A stretch of 64,000 nt of DNA from RPQJ01 sp963746325 (GTDB lineage: Bacteria > Pseudomonadota > Gammaproteobacteria > Steroidobacterales > Steroidobacteraceae), in contig CAVVBC010000005.1 of the NCBI GenBank assembly GCA_963746325.1, positions 124,001-188,000 on the forward strand. The letters run 5' to 3'. Both the position numbers and the translations under genes were made by a program. The stretch's first letter is position 1. Every line of letters starts with the position of its first letter. The notes under the pieces are model-generated. The model saw nothing but the letters and a program-made list of their open reading frames with translations. It did not search any database and was not told the origin of the DNA. Positions 44,717-53,255 of this stretch are shown here, one piece after another.

Positions 44717-45589
44717 TCAGGCGCGGCGCTTGCGGTCCATCAGCCGCAGGATCAGCGGCGTCAGGATCAGCTGCATGGCCAGGCCCATCTTGCCGCCCGG
44801 GCAGACGATGTTGTTCGGCCGTGACATCCACGATTCGTCCAGCATCGACAGCAGGTACGGGAAGTCGATGCCCTTCGGATTGGCGAAGCGGATGATGACC
44901 ATCGATTCGTCGGCCGTGGGGATGTCCTTGGCGATGAACGGGTTACTGGTGTCCACCGTCGGCACGCGCTGGAAGTTCACGTGCGTGCGGCTGAACTGCG
45001 GGCAGATATGGTTCACGTAGTCGGGCATGCGGCGCAGGATGGTATCGACCACCGCATCCTGGCTGTAGCCGCGAAATGTCTTGTCGCGATGCAGCTTCTG
45101 GATCCACTCGAGGTTGATGATCGGCACCACGCCCACGAGCAGGTCGACATGCTTGGCGACGTCTGCCTCCGGCCCCACATAGCCGCCGTGCAGGCCTTCG
45201 TAGAACAGCAGGTCGCTGGTCTCGTCCATCGGCTGCCACTCGGTGAAGTTGCCGGGCGGCGTGCCGAGTTCCTTGGCCTCGATCTCGTCGTGCACGTACC
45301 GACGCACTTTGCCGCCGCCCGTCTGGCCGTAGGTCTCGAAGGCAGCGGCCAGGTCCGCCAGCAGGTTCGACTCGGGGCCGAAGTGACTGATCTGCGGGCC
45401 TTCGCCCGTGTCGGCGGCTTTCACCTTCGCCCGCATCGCGACGCGGTCGTAGCGATGGAACGAGTCGCCCTCGATCACCTGCGCCTTGATGCCGTCGCGA
45501 CGAAAGATGTGCGCGAAGCTCTTCATGACGGTGCTGGTGCCTGCGCCTGAAGAACCGGTGACTGCGATGACGGGATGCTTGGTGGACAT
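44717..45589 (-). CDS. prkB: Phosphoribulokinase
   Basis: 290 residues. Makes ribulose-1,5-bisphosphate from ribulose-5-phosphate and ATP. A P-loop GSSGAGTST (residues 12-20), the substrate motif EGDSFHRYDR and EGLHGGYVG are conserved for proteobacterial PrkB. The C-terminus ends MDRKRRA with no extension. It is the last gene of the main cbb operon, 62 nt after fbp. Confidence 0.95.
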   Translation of the reverse strand: MSTKHPVIAVTGSSGAGTSTVMKSFAHIFRRDGIKAQVIEGDSFHRYDRVAMRAKVKAADTGEGPQISHFGPESNLLADLAAAFETYGQTGGGKVRRYVHDEIEAKELGTPPGNFTEWQPMDETSDLLFYEGLHGGYVGPEADVAKHVDLLVGVVPIINLEWIQKLHRDKTFRGYSQDAVVDTILRRMPDYVNHICPQFSRTHVNFQRVPTVDTSNPFIAKDIPTADESMVIIRFANPKGIDFPYLLSMLDESWMSRPNNIVCPGGKMGLAMQLILTPLILRLMDRKRRA

Positions 45590-45651
45590 GGCGGTGTGGC
45601 TCGCTGGTGTTGGCTTTCTTTATTTTCAGTCTTGGCCGCTGGTGCCGGCGT

Positions 45652-46728
45652 TCAGGTGGACCCGGCGCGGAACAGCGAACGCTCGTTGAAGAGCGGCGAC
45701 GAGTAACGGCGGTCGATGCCTTTGTCGTGCTCCCAGTGGTAACGCACGATGCGCTCCACCTCGTTTTTCGAGCCCAGGATCACCGGCACGCGCTGGTGCA
45801 ACTGGTGCGGCAAAAGTTCCATTAGCCGCGCGCGCCCTGTCGACGCTGCTCCACCCGCCTGCTCGATCAGGAAGCTGATCGGGCTGGCCTCGTACATCAG
45901 GCGCAGGCGGCCCGGCTTCTCGGGATCGCGGGTGTCGCGCGGGTACATGAACACGCCGCCGCGGACGAGGATGCGATGCACCTCGGCCACCATCGACGCG
46001 ATCCAGCGCATGTTGAAATCGCGGCCGCGCTCGCCGGACTTGCCGTCCTGGCACTCCGTGACGTAGCGGTGCACGGGAATCTCCCAGAACCGCGCGTTGC
46101 TGGTGTTGATCGCAAACTCGCTGGTGTCTTCGGGGATGCGCAGGTTGGGATGCGTGAGGATGAAGTTGCCCACCTCGCGGTCGAGCGTGAACCCGTGCGT
46201 GCCTTTGCCCACTGTAATCACCAGCATCGTCGACGGACCGTAGATCGCATAGCCCGCGGCCACCTGCTCGATGCCCTTCTGCAGGAAATCCTCGACCTTC
46301 GGCGCGTCCTTCTTGTCGTGGCGCAGGATCGAGAAGATCGTGCCGACCGACACGTTCACGTCCGCATTGGACGAGCCATCGAGCGGATCGAAGATCAGCA
46401 GGAACCGGCCGCGCGGATACTCGGCGGGAATCGGGTACGGATCGTCGAGCTCTTCGGAGGCCATGCCGGCCACCAGGCCGCCCCAGTCGCAGCTCTTCAG
46501 GATCACGTCGTTCGAGGCGACGTCGAGCTTGACCTGCTGTTCGCCCTGCACGTTCTCGGTGCCGGCCTTGCCGAGGTAGCCACCGAGCGCGCCCTTGGCC
46601 GCCATCGACGAGATGGTCTTGACCGCCGCGGCGACGTCGATCAGCAGCGCGCCCAGGTCACGCGAGCCTTCGATGCCCTCGAGTTGCTGGATCAGGAACT
46701 TTGAAAGTGTGGTGCGGCCGAGATGCAT
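45652..46728 (-). CDS. fbp: Class I fructose-1,6-bisphosphatase
   Basis: 358 residues. Dephosphorylates fructose-1,6-bisphosphate (and, in cbb operons, often sedoheptulose-1,7-bisphosphate). Metal and substrate residues are in ASEELDDP, FDPLDGSSNADVNVSVGT and GGVFMYPRD. Its location between cbbX and prk indicates service in the Calvin cycle. Start 21 nt after the cbbX stop. Confidence 0.95.
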   Translation of the reverse strand: MHLGRTTLSKFLIQQLEGIEGSRDLGALLIDVAAAVKTISSMAAKGALGGYLGKAGTENVQGEQQVKLDVASNDVILKSCDWGGLVAGMASEELDDPYPIPAEYPRGRFLLIFDPLDGSSNADVNVSVGTIFSILRHDKKDAPKVEDFLQKGIEQVAAGYAIYGPSTMLVITVGKGTHGFTLDREVGNFILTHPNLRIPEDTSEFAINTSNARFWEIPVHRYVTECQDGKSGERGRDFNMRWIASMVAEVHRILVRGGVFMYPRDTRDPEKPGRLRLMYEASPISFLIEQAGGAASTGRARLMELLPHQLHQRVPVILGSKNEVERIVRYHWEHDKGIDRRYSSPLFNERSLFRAGST

Positions 46729-46749
46729 GGCGGCAATCCTTTTATGCGT

Positions 46750-47655
46750 TCAGGCTCCCTCTCCCGCCTTGGCGGGAGAGGGTTGGGGTGCGGGCTGTCC
46801 AAATACCCTGCTCGCACGAATGTCCGGCGACTCGATCGTGCTGAGGTCGTCGACCGTCAGTTCCTTGTCCGGATCGGCAAACAGCCGGCTCGCCTGGCGC
46901 AACCGCGCACGGTCGAGCGCATTGCGCACGCTGCGGGCGTTGGCGAACTGCGGCTGGCGAATGCGGTGCGCGATGTATTGCGCAAAGACTTCGCTCGCGC
47001 CCGGACCGAAGCGGTAGTTCTGCTGCTCGAGCATCATCTCGCCGATGCGCAGCAGTTCGGCCTCGGCGAAGTCGGGAAATTCGAGGTGGTGCGCGATGCG
47101 CGAGCGCATGCCGGGGTTCGACTGGAAGAACGTCTCCATGCGGTCGCCGTACCCCGCCAGGATCACGACGAGGTCGTCGCGATTGTTCTCCATCACCTGC
47201 ATCAGGATCTCGATCGCTTCCTGGCCGTAGTCGCGCTCGTTGTCCGGGCGGTAGAGGTAGTAGGCCTCGTCGATGAACAGCACGCCGCCCATCGCTTTCT
47301 TCAGCACTTCGCGCGTCTTGGGCGCGGTGTGACCGACGTACTGGCCGACCAGGTCGTCACGCGTCACGGCCACGAGATGGCCTTTGCGGATGTAGCCCAG
47401 GCGGTGAAGGATCTGCGCCATGCGCAGCGCGACGGTCGTCTTGCCCGTGCCGGGGTTGCCGGTGAACGACATGTGCAGGCTGGGCGTCTGCGCCTGCAGT
47501 CCCTGGTTCATGCGCAGGCGATCGATCACCAGCAGCGCCGCGATGTCGCGGATGCGCGCCTTGACCGGGGCGAGGCCGACGAGTTCGCGGTCGAGCTCGT
47601 CCAGCACGCCGCCCGCCTGGGACTGCGCCATCACCTCGGCGACGGTGCGCGCCAT
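46750..47655 (-). CDS. cbbX: Red-type RuBisCO activase CbbX
   Basis: 301 residues from ATG 47655, chosen because GGGAG lies 6-9 nt upstream; a GTG at 47673 is weaker. AAA+ ATPase with Walker A GNPGTGKTT, Walker B VLFIDEAYYL and sensor region ILAGYGDRME. CbbX threads the C-terminus of red-type RuBisCO to release inhibitors. The last 13 residues (PAPQPSPAKAGEGA) come from a REP palindrome that overlaps the 3' end. Confidence 0.95.
   Translation of the reverse strand: MARTVAEVMAQSQAGGVLDELDRELVGLAPVKARIRDIAALLVIDRLRMNQGLQAQTPSLHMSFTGNPGTGKTTVALRMAQILHRLGYIRKGHLVAVTRDDLVGQYVGHTAPKTREVLKKAMGGVLFIDEAYYLYRPDNERDYGQEAIEILMQVMENNRDDLVVILAGYGDRMETFFQSNPGMRSRIAHHLEFPDFAEAELLRIGEMMLEQQNYRFGPGASEVFAQYIAHRIRQPQFANARSVRNALDRARLRQASRLFADPDKELTVDDLSTIESPDIRASRVFGQPAPQPSPAKAGEGA
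46757..46782. repeat. REP-like palindrome inside the cbbX 3' end
   Basis: A perfect 12-bp stem CCCTCTCCCGCC / GGCGGGAGAGGG with a 2-nt loop. It is translated in frame as the CbbX tail. Confidence 0.75.
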
Positions 47656-47662
47656 CCTGACT

Positions 47663-47760
47663 CCCTCTGCCACGTCAGGGGAGAGGGCTCGGGTGAGGGC
47701 CGATTTTCCAGAGCCCTCACCCGCGCTGCGCGCGACCTCTCCCGCTGCAGCGGAGAGGTG
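47663..47760. repeat. Two REP-like elements between cbbX and cbbS
   Basis: Two copies in opposite orientations; the inner parts form a 10-bp inverted repeat GGGTGAGGGC (47691-47700) and GCCCTCACCC (47713-47722). It may lower transcription from cbbLS into cbbX or protect the cbbLS mRNA 3' end. Confidence 0.65.
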
Positions 47761-47828
47761 GAAGAGGTGACAGACCCGGGAATGTTGTACATCGCCTTGC
47801 CCCGTTCTCGACGCCGACGCGGCCGCGC

Positions 47829-48272
47829 TTACTTCTTGCCGTACCGCTCGCCTTCCGCGCGATCGGTCTCGTAGCCGTGGATCGTGTAGCGCATTGTGCG
47901 GCCGTTCGTCTCCTGCCGCACCAGGCCGAAGCCAGGCTCCACCGCCGGACGGTTCACGATGAAGCTCATCGCGATCGTCTCGACGCCGCGCGTCGAATCG
48001 AATGCCAGCAGCCGGATGTAGTGATTCGGGAAGGTGTCGCGGCAGCTCTTCAGCTCGAGCATCACGCCCGCCGCATCGTTCAGGTCGAACATCGGGTTGC
48101 CGAACATCTCCCAGTACGTGTTGCGGGGATGCGGGTCGTCGGTGTACTCGATGCTCCAGGCGTAGCCCTTCTTCAGGCCGTACTCGATCTGCAGCGAGAT
48201 CTCGGCGTCCGTCAGGTCGGGGAGGAAGCTGAACTGGCCCTGCGTGAGGCGCCCGGTCGGATTGGTCATCAT
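47829..48272 (-). CDS. cbbS: RuBisCO small subunit, form I red-type
   Basis: 147 residues. The family start TQGQFSFLPDLTDAEI and GYAWSIEYTDDPHPRNTYWEMFG are conserved, and a C-terminal extension beyond HGYETDRAEG marks the red-type (form IC) small subunit. First ATG kept because AGGAG lies 9 nt upstream. Starts 25 nt after the cbbL stop. Confidence 0.95.
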   Translation of the reverse strand: MMTNPTGRLTQGQFSFLPDLTDAEISLQIEYGLKKGYAWSIEYTDDPHPRNTYWEMFGNPMFDLNDAAGVMLELKSCRDTFPNHYIRLLAFDSTRGVETIAMSFIVNRPAVEPGFGLVRQETNGRTMRYTIHGYETDRAEGERYGKK

Positions 48273-48297
48273 GATCGTGGTCTCCTGGCGCTCAAGG

Positions 48298-49771
48298 TCA
48301 GTGGGAGGCCGTCGGCGTGACGGCGTAATCGGACGTGTCGGTCGACGTGTAGTTGAAGGTGATGTCGCCCCACGTATCCAGCGCCTGCTTCAGCGGCGTG
48401 CAGAACTGCGCCGCCTTCTTCAGGATCTCCGGACCTTCGTTGATGATGTCCTTGCCTTCGTTGCGCGCCTTCACCATGCACTCGAGCGCGACGCGGTTGG
48501 CGACGGCGCCGGCCTGGATGCCGGCCGGATGGCCGATCGTGCCGCCGCCGAACTGCAGCACCACGTCGTCGCCGAACAGGTCCAGCAGCTGGTGCATCTG
48601 GCCGGCGTGGATGCCGCCGCTCGCGACCGGCATGACCTTCTTGAGGTCGGCCCAGTCCTGGTCGAAGAACAGGCCGCGCGGCAGGTCCTGCTTGGTGTAG
48701 CTGTCGCGGCAGACGTTGTAGTAGCCCTGCACGGTGAGCGGGTCGCCTTCGAGCTTGCCGACCGCGGTGCCCGTGTGGAGGTGGTCGCAGCCCGCGAGCC
48801 GCAGCCACTTCGCGATCACGCGGAAGCTGACGCCGTGGTTCTTCTGCCGCGTGTAGGTGCCGTGACCCGGCGCGGTGCATGTGCATGATCATGTCGTTCT
48901 TGCGGCACCAGTTCGCCATGCTCTGGATCGCGGTGTAGCCGATGACGAGGTCGACCATGACGATGATCGAGCCCAGGTCCTTGGCGAACTCGGCGCGCTC
49001 GTACATGTCTTCCATCGTCGCGGCGGTGACGTTCAGGTACGAACCCTTCACTTCACCGGTCGCGGCGCTCGCCTTGTTGACGGCGTCCATCACGTACAGG
49101 AAGCGGTCGCGCCAGTGCATGAACGGCTGCGAGTTGATGTTCTCGTCGTCCTTCATGAAGTCGAGGCCGCCCTTCAGGCCCTCGTAGACCACGCGGCCGT
49201 AGTTGCGGCCCGAGAGGCCGAGCTTGGGCTTGGTGGTGGCGCCGAGCAGCGGACGGCCGAACTTGTCGAGGCGCTCGCGCTCGACGACCAGGCCGGTGGG
49301 CGGGCCCTTGAACGTCTTCACGTACGCGACCGGGACGCGGATGTCCTCGAGGCGCGCGGCCTTCAGCGGCTTGAAGCTGAACACGTTGCCGATGAGGCTC
49401 GCGGTCATGTTCGCGATCGAGCCTTCTTCGAACAGGATGATGTCGTAGGCGACCCAGGCGAAGTACTGTCCCGGGGTGTTCGGCACCGGCTCGACCTTGA
49501 AGGCCTTGGCGCGGTAGCTGTCGCAGGCGGTCAGGCGGTCGGTCCAGACCACCGTCCAGGTGGCGGTGCTCGATTCGCCGGCGACGGCGGCCGCGGCCTC
49601 GACCGGGTCGACGCCTTCCTGCGGCGTGATGCGGAACAGGCAGATGGTGTCCGTTTCCTTCGGCACGTAGTCCGCGTCCCAGTAGCCCATCTGGCGGTAC
49701 TTGAGGACGCCGGCGCTGTAGCGCTTCTTCTTGTCGGTGATCTGGTTGCCGATTTCAGGTGCGGTGGCCAT
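48298..49771 (-). CDS. cbbL: RuBisCO large subunit, form IC, broken by one surplus base
   Basis: Fixes CO2 on ribulose-1,5-bisphosphate. Active-site lysines are in TTKPKLGLSGRNYG and FMKDDENINSQPF (carbamylated K). The motif HMHRAGHGTYTRQKNHG is broken by one surplus base in the C-run 48868-48870 (coding strand GGG for GG); correction gives 490 residues including SGGIHAGQMHQLLDLFGDD. The presence of cbbX and the residues around the lysine place it in the red-type IC group. Uncorrected it would lack the C-terminal half of the barrel. Confidence 0.93.
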
Positions 49772-49826
49772 GCGGCGCCCTCTGTGTGGGGTTGGAACGT
49801 GGGACGAATGTAGGGGGGTCGATCAT

Positions 49827-49849
49827 TTAGCTGAAGTCATATATTCTGA
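49827..49849. promoter_or_regulatory. CbbR-binding-like boxes in the cbbL-cbbR intergenic region
   Basis: Three half-boxes with exact spacing, TTA-N7-TCA-N7-TGA, at 49827, 49837 and 49847. CbbR-type LysR sites have the form TNA-N7/8-TNA. They lie 56-78 nt upstream of the cbbL start and also upstream of cbbR. A wider dyad GCTGAA (49830-49835) and TTCAGC (49851-49856) overlaps them. Confidence 0.65.
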
Positions 49850-49885
49850 TTTCAGCATTCAGTTCCCCTGAATGGTTTGGAAATA

Positions 49886-49927
49886 GGGGACATTCACCGG
49901 TTTCTTCGCAAACAGGTGAATGTCCCC
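49886..49927. repeat. GGGGAC palindrome in the cbbL-cbbR region
   Basis: A perfect 13-bp inverted repeat (49886-49898 and 49915-49927) with a 16-nt loop, beginning GGGGACATTCACC. It lies between the CbbR boxes and the cbbR start. GGGGAC-starting palindromes are typical of some REP elements (family knowledge); a related one is at 20093. Confidence 0.75.
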
Positions 49928-49954
49928 AATTCCTGTGAGCGCACCACCATTTCC

Positions 49955-50917
49955 ATGAAAAACGTATCCCTGCGCCAGCTGCGGATTTTTGCCTCGGTCG
50001 CGAAGCACCTGAGCTTTGCCCGTGCGGCCGAGGAGCTGAACCTCTCGCCGCCCGCTGTTTCCATGCAAATCAAGGAGTTGGAGGCCGAGGTCGGCCTGCC
50101 GCTGTTCGACCGGACCAGCCGCAAGGTGACCCTGACCACGGTCGGCGAGTACCTGCTCGCATACACCCGCCGGGTGCTCGTCGCGATGCGCGACGCCGAG
50201 GACGTGGTCGCCCGCTTCCGCGGCCTCAAGACCGGCACGCTCGACGTCGGCATGGTCAGCACCGCCAAGTACTTCGTGCCGCGGATGCTGGCCCATTTCC
50301 GCAACGACCACCCCGGCGTCGAGATCCGCCTGCAGGTCTGCAACAACCGCGACGAGGTCGTCACCCTGATGCAGCAGGGCGCCGTCGAGCTCGCGATCAT
50401 GGGACGGCCGCCGCAGTCCTGGCCGACGCGCGCCGAGCCGTTCGCGATGCACCCGCACGTGCTGGTCACCGCCGTCGATCATCCGTTCACGCAGATGGAG
50501 CGCGTGCCGGCGCGCGCGCTGCAGGAAGAGGGCTTCATCGTGCGCGAGCCCGGGTCGGGCACGCTCGCCGCGCTGGACGAGTACATGATGGCGCACCACA
50601 TGAAGGCGCGCGTCGCGATGCAGATGTCGAGCAACGAGGCCATCAAGCAGGCCGTGATGGCCGGCATGGGCATCTCGCTGCTGTCGCTGCACACGCTCGG
50701 GCTCGAACTCGACCACGGCCTGATCGCGGTGCCCGAGGTGCAGGGCCTGCCGGTCATGCGGCGCTGGCACATCGTCAACAACCTGGCCAAGACGCTGTCG
50801 CCGGCGGCCGAGGCGTTCCGCTATTTCATCCTGGATCGCGGCGAGGCGTTCCTGGCCGAGCAGTTCGCGCGGCACGACGTGTCGCATGCGGGCGGCGCGA
50901 TCGCGCTGGAGACGTGA
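49955..50917 (+). CDS. cbbR: LysR-type regulator of the cbb genes, CbbR
   Basis: 320 residues from ATG 49955. The N-terminal winged helix-turn-helix (SLRQLRIFASVAKHLSFARAA, then LNLSPPAVSMQIKELE) binds DNA; the rest is the LysR effector domain with RFRGLKTGTLDVGMVSTAKYF. Divergent orientation next to cbbL and similarity to CbbR support the name. It is expected to sense Calvin cycle metabolites. Confidence 0.93.
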   Translation: MKNVSLRQLRIFASVAKHLSFARAAEELNLSPPAVSMQIKELEAEVGLPLFDRTSRKVTLTTVGEYLLAYTRRVLVAMRDAEDVVARFRGLKTGTLDVGMVSTAKYFVPRMLAHFRNDHPGVEIRLQVCNNRDEVVTLMQQGAVELAIMGRPPQSWPTRAEPFAMHPHVLVTAVDHPFTQMERVPARALQEEGFIVREPGSGTLAALDEYMMAHHMKARVAMQMSSNEAIKQAVMAGMGISLLSLHTLGLELDHGLIAVPEVQGLPVMRRWHIVNNLAKTLSPAAEAFRYFILDRGEAFLAEQFARHDVSHAGGAIALET

Positions 50918-50956
50918 GAGAGATCCGGCCCCGGCCCAGGTTTTCGCCGGCCGGCG

Positions 50957-52666
50957 CTAGAGATTGAAGAACTGTAGCTCGCCGAACTCGAAGGCCTTGC
51001 TGCACGAGCCGGCTTCGGCTCACCCAGTCGAGCCGCCGTCTCCCTCGCCTCCTGCAGGCATTGGGCATAGAGACGCACGCGCTCCGCGGCGGGCAGCGCC
51101 GTCTGCTCGCACCCCTTGGACTCGAGCGCAGCCTCGATCGAGAAGTGCTCGTGCTTCTCCACGAACTCGCGGTGCGTCCACATGCCGGTCTTCGAATCGA
51201 ACGCATACAACGGCAGGAAGCAATGCCCGTGCCGCGCGACGAAGTCGACAGCATCCGTGATGAACTGCGCGTCGGCATCGTCCATCGAGAAGTGGAACCC
51301 GACCCGGCACCAACCCGGCTTGATGCCCTGGAAGCCCTTGCGCACCCAGTCGCGGTACAGCTCTGATGTCACCTGGTCGATGCCGAGCAGTCGATGGCCA
51401 TAGGGACCCGCGCACGAACACCCCGCGCGTGACTGGATGCCGAACAGGTCGTTGAGCAGCACGGTGACGAACTTCGGGTGCAGGTAGCGACCGCGCGCAT
51501 CGCGCAGGTTGAACGACACGATGCCGACGCGTCGCGCGGGATCGAGGTTGCCCAGGATCTCGACGCTCTGGTTCTTCGCCCACTGCTGCATCGCCCGGGC
51601 GAGCAGCGCATGCTCGCGCTCCTCGATGCGCTCCGACGCCGATCGCGCGCTTGAGGTCCATCGCGAGCGCCGCCTTCATCGTCTGCAGCACGCCCGGCGT
51701 GCCGGCTTTCTCGCGTTCTTCGATGTCGACGATGAAATCCTGGTCGTGCGGACTCACGTAATCGACCGTGCCGCCACCCGCCACGCTCGGCGGCAGGTCG
51801 CGCTTGTACAGGCGCTCGTTGAACACGAGCACGCCGCTCGAGCCCGGTCCGCCAAGGAACTTGTGCGGCGACAGGAACACGGCATCGTACGACGCATCAC
51901 CGCCGTCCGCATCGGGCGCGGGGTTCATGTCGATCTCGACGTACGGCGCGCTGGCCGCGTAGTCGAAGCACGCGTACGCATCGTGCGCGTGCAGCAGCCG
52001 CGCAATCTCGCGCGTGGGCGAGCGCATGCCCGTGACGTTCGAAGCCGCCGAGAACGAACCGATGCGCAGCCGCCCCTGGTATTCGGGCAGTTGCAGCAGG
52101 TGCCGCAGGTGCTCGACGTCCACGCTGCCATCCGCGGCGAGATTCACTTCGACCACGGTCGCCAGCCCCTGGCGCCAGGTGACTTCGTTGCTGTGATGCT
52201 CGTACGGCCCCACGAAGACCACCGGCTGCTGCGCCTGCTGGAAGCGCCGGAACTCCTCGAACTTCGCCTCGCCCATGAAGGCCCGCAACTGGTCGCCGAC
52301 GACCTTGCGCGTGGCGGGAGGCAAGGCGATGCCCAGGATCTGCTGCAGCTTGTCGATCGCGCCCGTTGCACCCGTGCCGCACGCCACGATCCGACCCTGC
52401 GGCCCCGCGTTGACCGCGCGCTTGATGGTGCGCTCCGCTTCGTGCAGCAGCCGGCTCATGCTGCGGCCGGTGAGGTCGTCTTCGGTGTGGGTATTGGCGT
52501 AGATGCGCTGCAACTGCTGCAGGTACTGCTCGACGAAGAGCAGGCAGCGACCCGACGCCGTGTAGTCGCAGTACACCATCAAGCGGCGGCCGAACGGCGT
52601 GTCGAAGGCGGAGTCGATGCCGACGATCTGCGAGCGCAGGAAGTCGAAGGTCAATGGCGGGTGCAT
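50957..52666 (-). CDS. Class V aminotransferase/cysteine desulfurase-like protein, broken by surplus bases
   Basis: PLP enzyme of fold type I, class V. The cofactor lysine is in LSPHKFLGGPGSSGVL and the aspartate in CFDYAASAPYVEIDM. The frame breaks near 51634 (one surplus base; restored: GVERIEEREHALLARAMQQW) and again near 51008-51020 where two surplus bases restore FEFGELQFFNL and a stop at 50957. Corrected length is about 568 residues. Substrate unknown; it is not a standard IscS. Confidence 0.75.
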
Positions 52667-52713
52667 CGGTCGATTCTACCCCTCCGCCCGAACATACAGG
52701 CGCCGCGTCACGA

Positions 52714-52787
52714 GCGGCTCTCCGCGGCCCTTGTCCCGAGCGCGTGTCTGCCTTTCCAAGCTCGGGACAAGGGCCGCGGAGAGCCGC
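52714..52787. repeat. Large hairpin with conserved loop core
   Basis: Perfect 27-bp inverted repeat (arms 52714-52740 and 52761-52787) around a 20-nt loop. The 18-nt core GTGTCTGCCTTTCCAAGC runs from the loop into the first base of the right arm (52744-52761). The core recurs at 52802-52819 and inverted at 61845-61862. Confidence 0.85.
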
Positions 52788-52801
52788 GTGGTGCTCGACG
52801 C

Positions 52802-52819
52802 GTGTCTGCCTTTCCAAGC
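52802..52819. repeat. Second copy of the 18-nt core
   Basis: GTGTCTGCCTTTCCAAGC, identical to 52744-52761, followed by a similar right flank (CTCGGGGCAAGGGCC). No matching left arm is present, so it looks like a half element. Confidence 0.8.
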
Positions 52820-52856
52820 TCGGGGCAAGGGCCTCGGAGCGATCGCTCAGGCTCCG

Positions 52857-52908
52857 ACCCTCACCCGCGCTGCGCGCGACCTCTCCCGCCAAGCCGGGAG
52901 AGGTGAGA
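52857..52908. repeat. REP-like element
   Basis: CCCTCACCCGCGCTGCGCGC block followed by stem CCTCTCCCG/CGGGAGAGG. Close copy of the element at 47713-47760. Confidence 0.7.
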
Positions 52909-53006
52909 ACGCCGGCATGCGCACTATCCGACTGTGGCCGAGCGCCTCACGGGACTACCATGGGAGTGCCGGTGCAGAGGTGACCGGCCCCAACGGGAGA
53001 ACGGCC

Positions 53007-53255
53007 ATGTTGCATGAACATCGTTCGCTTCCCCAGGTAGGCGCGCCCGACCCCGAGTTGCGCAACTCCCCGATTGCCGAGGAAGACGACATCGACACCG
53101 ATGTCGTGCGGCTGCAGGTTCCAGGCGACGCGCTGTGCTGGTTCAACGGCGCGGAATACAGCAACGGCGACTACGTCGCGAGCGGCTCGCAGGTGTTTCG
53201 CTGCAGCTACGGCGTCTGGGTCGACGCGGGCTCGGCCGACGAGCGCAATCCGTAG
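53007..53255 (+). CDS. Small DUF1496-like protein
   Basis: 82 residues; GGGAGA lies just before the ATG. The C-terminal half (CWFNGAEYSNGDYVASGSQ, then CSYGVWVD) resembles DUF1496, with two cysteines. No signal peptide. Function unknown. Its last 49 nt overlap the 3' end of the convergent histidine kinase. Confidence 0.65.
   Translation: MLHEHRSLPQVGAPDPELRNSPIAEEDDIDTDVVRLQVPGDALCWFNGAEYSNGDYVASGSQVFRCSYGVWVDAGSADERNP

Larger units (their letters stand above)
52667..53006. other. Intergenic region filled with palindromic repeats
   Basis: 340 bp. Holds the large hairpin 52714-52787, a second core copy at 52802-52819 and a REP element at 52857-52908; the remaining sequence carries the ribosome site of the next gene. 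No gene is supported. Confidence 0.6.
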
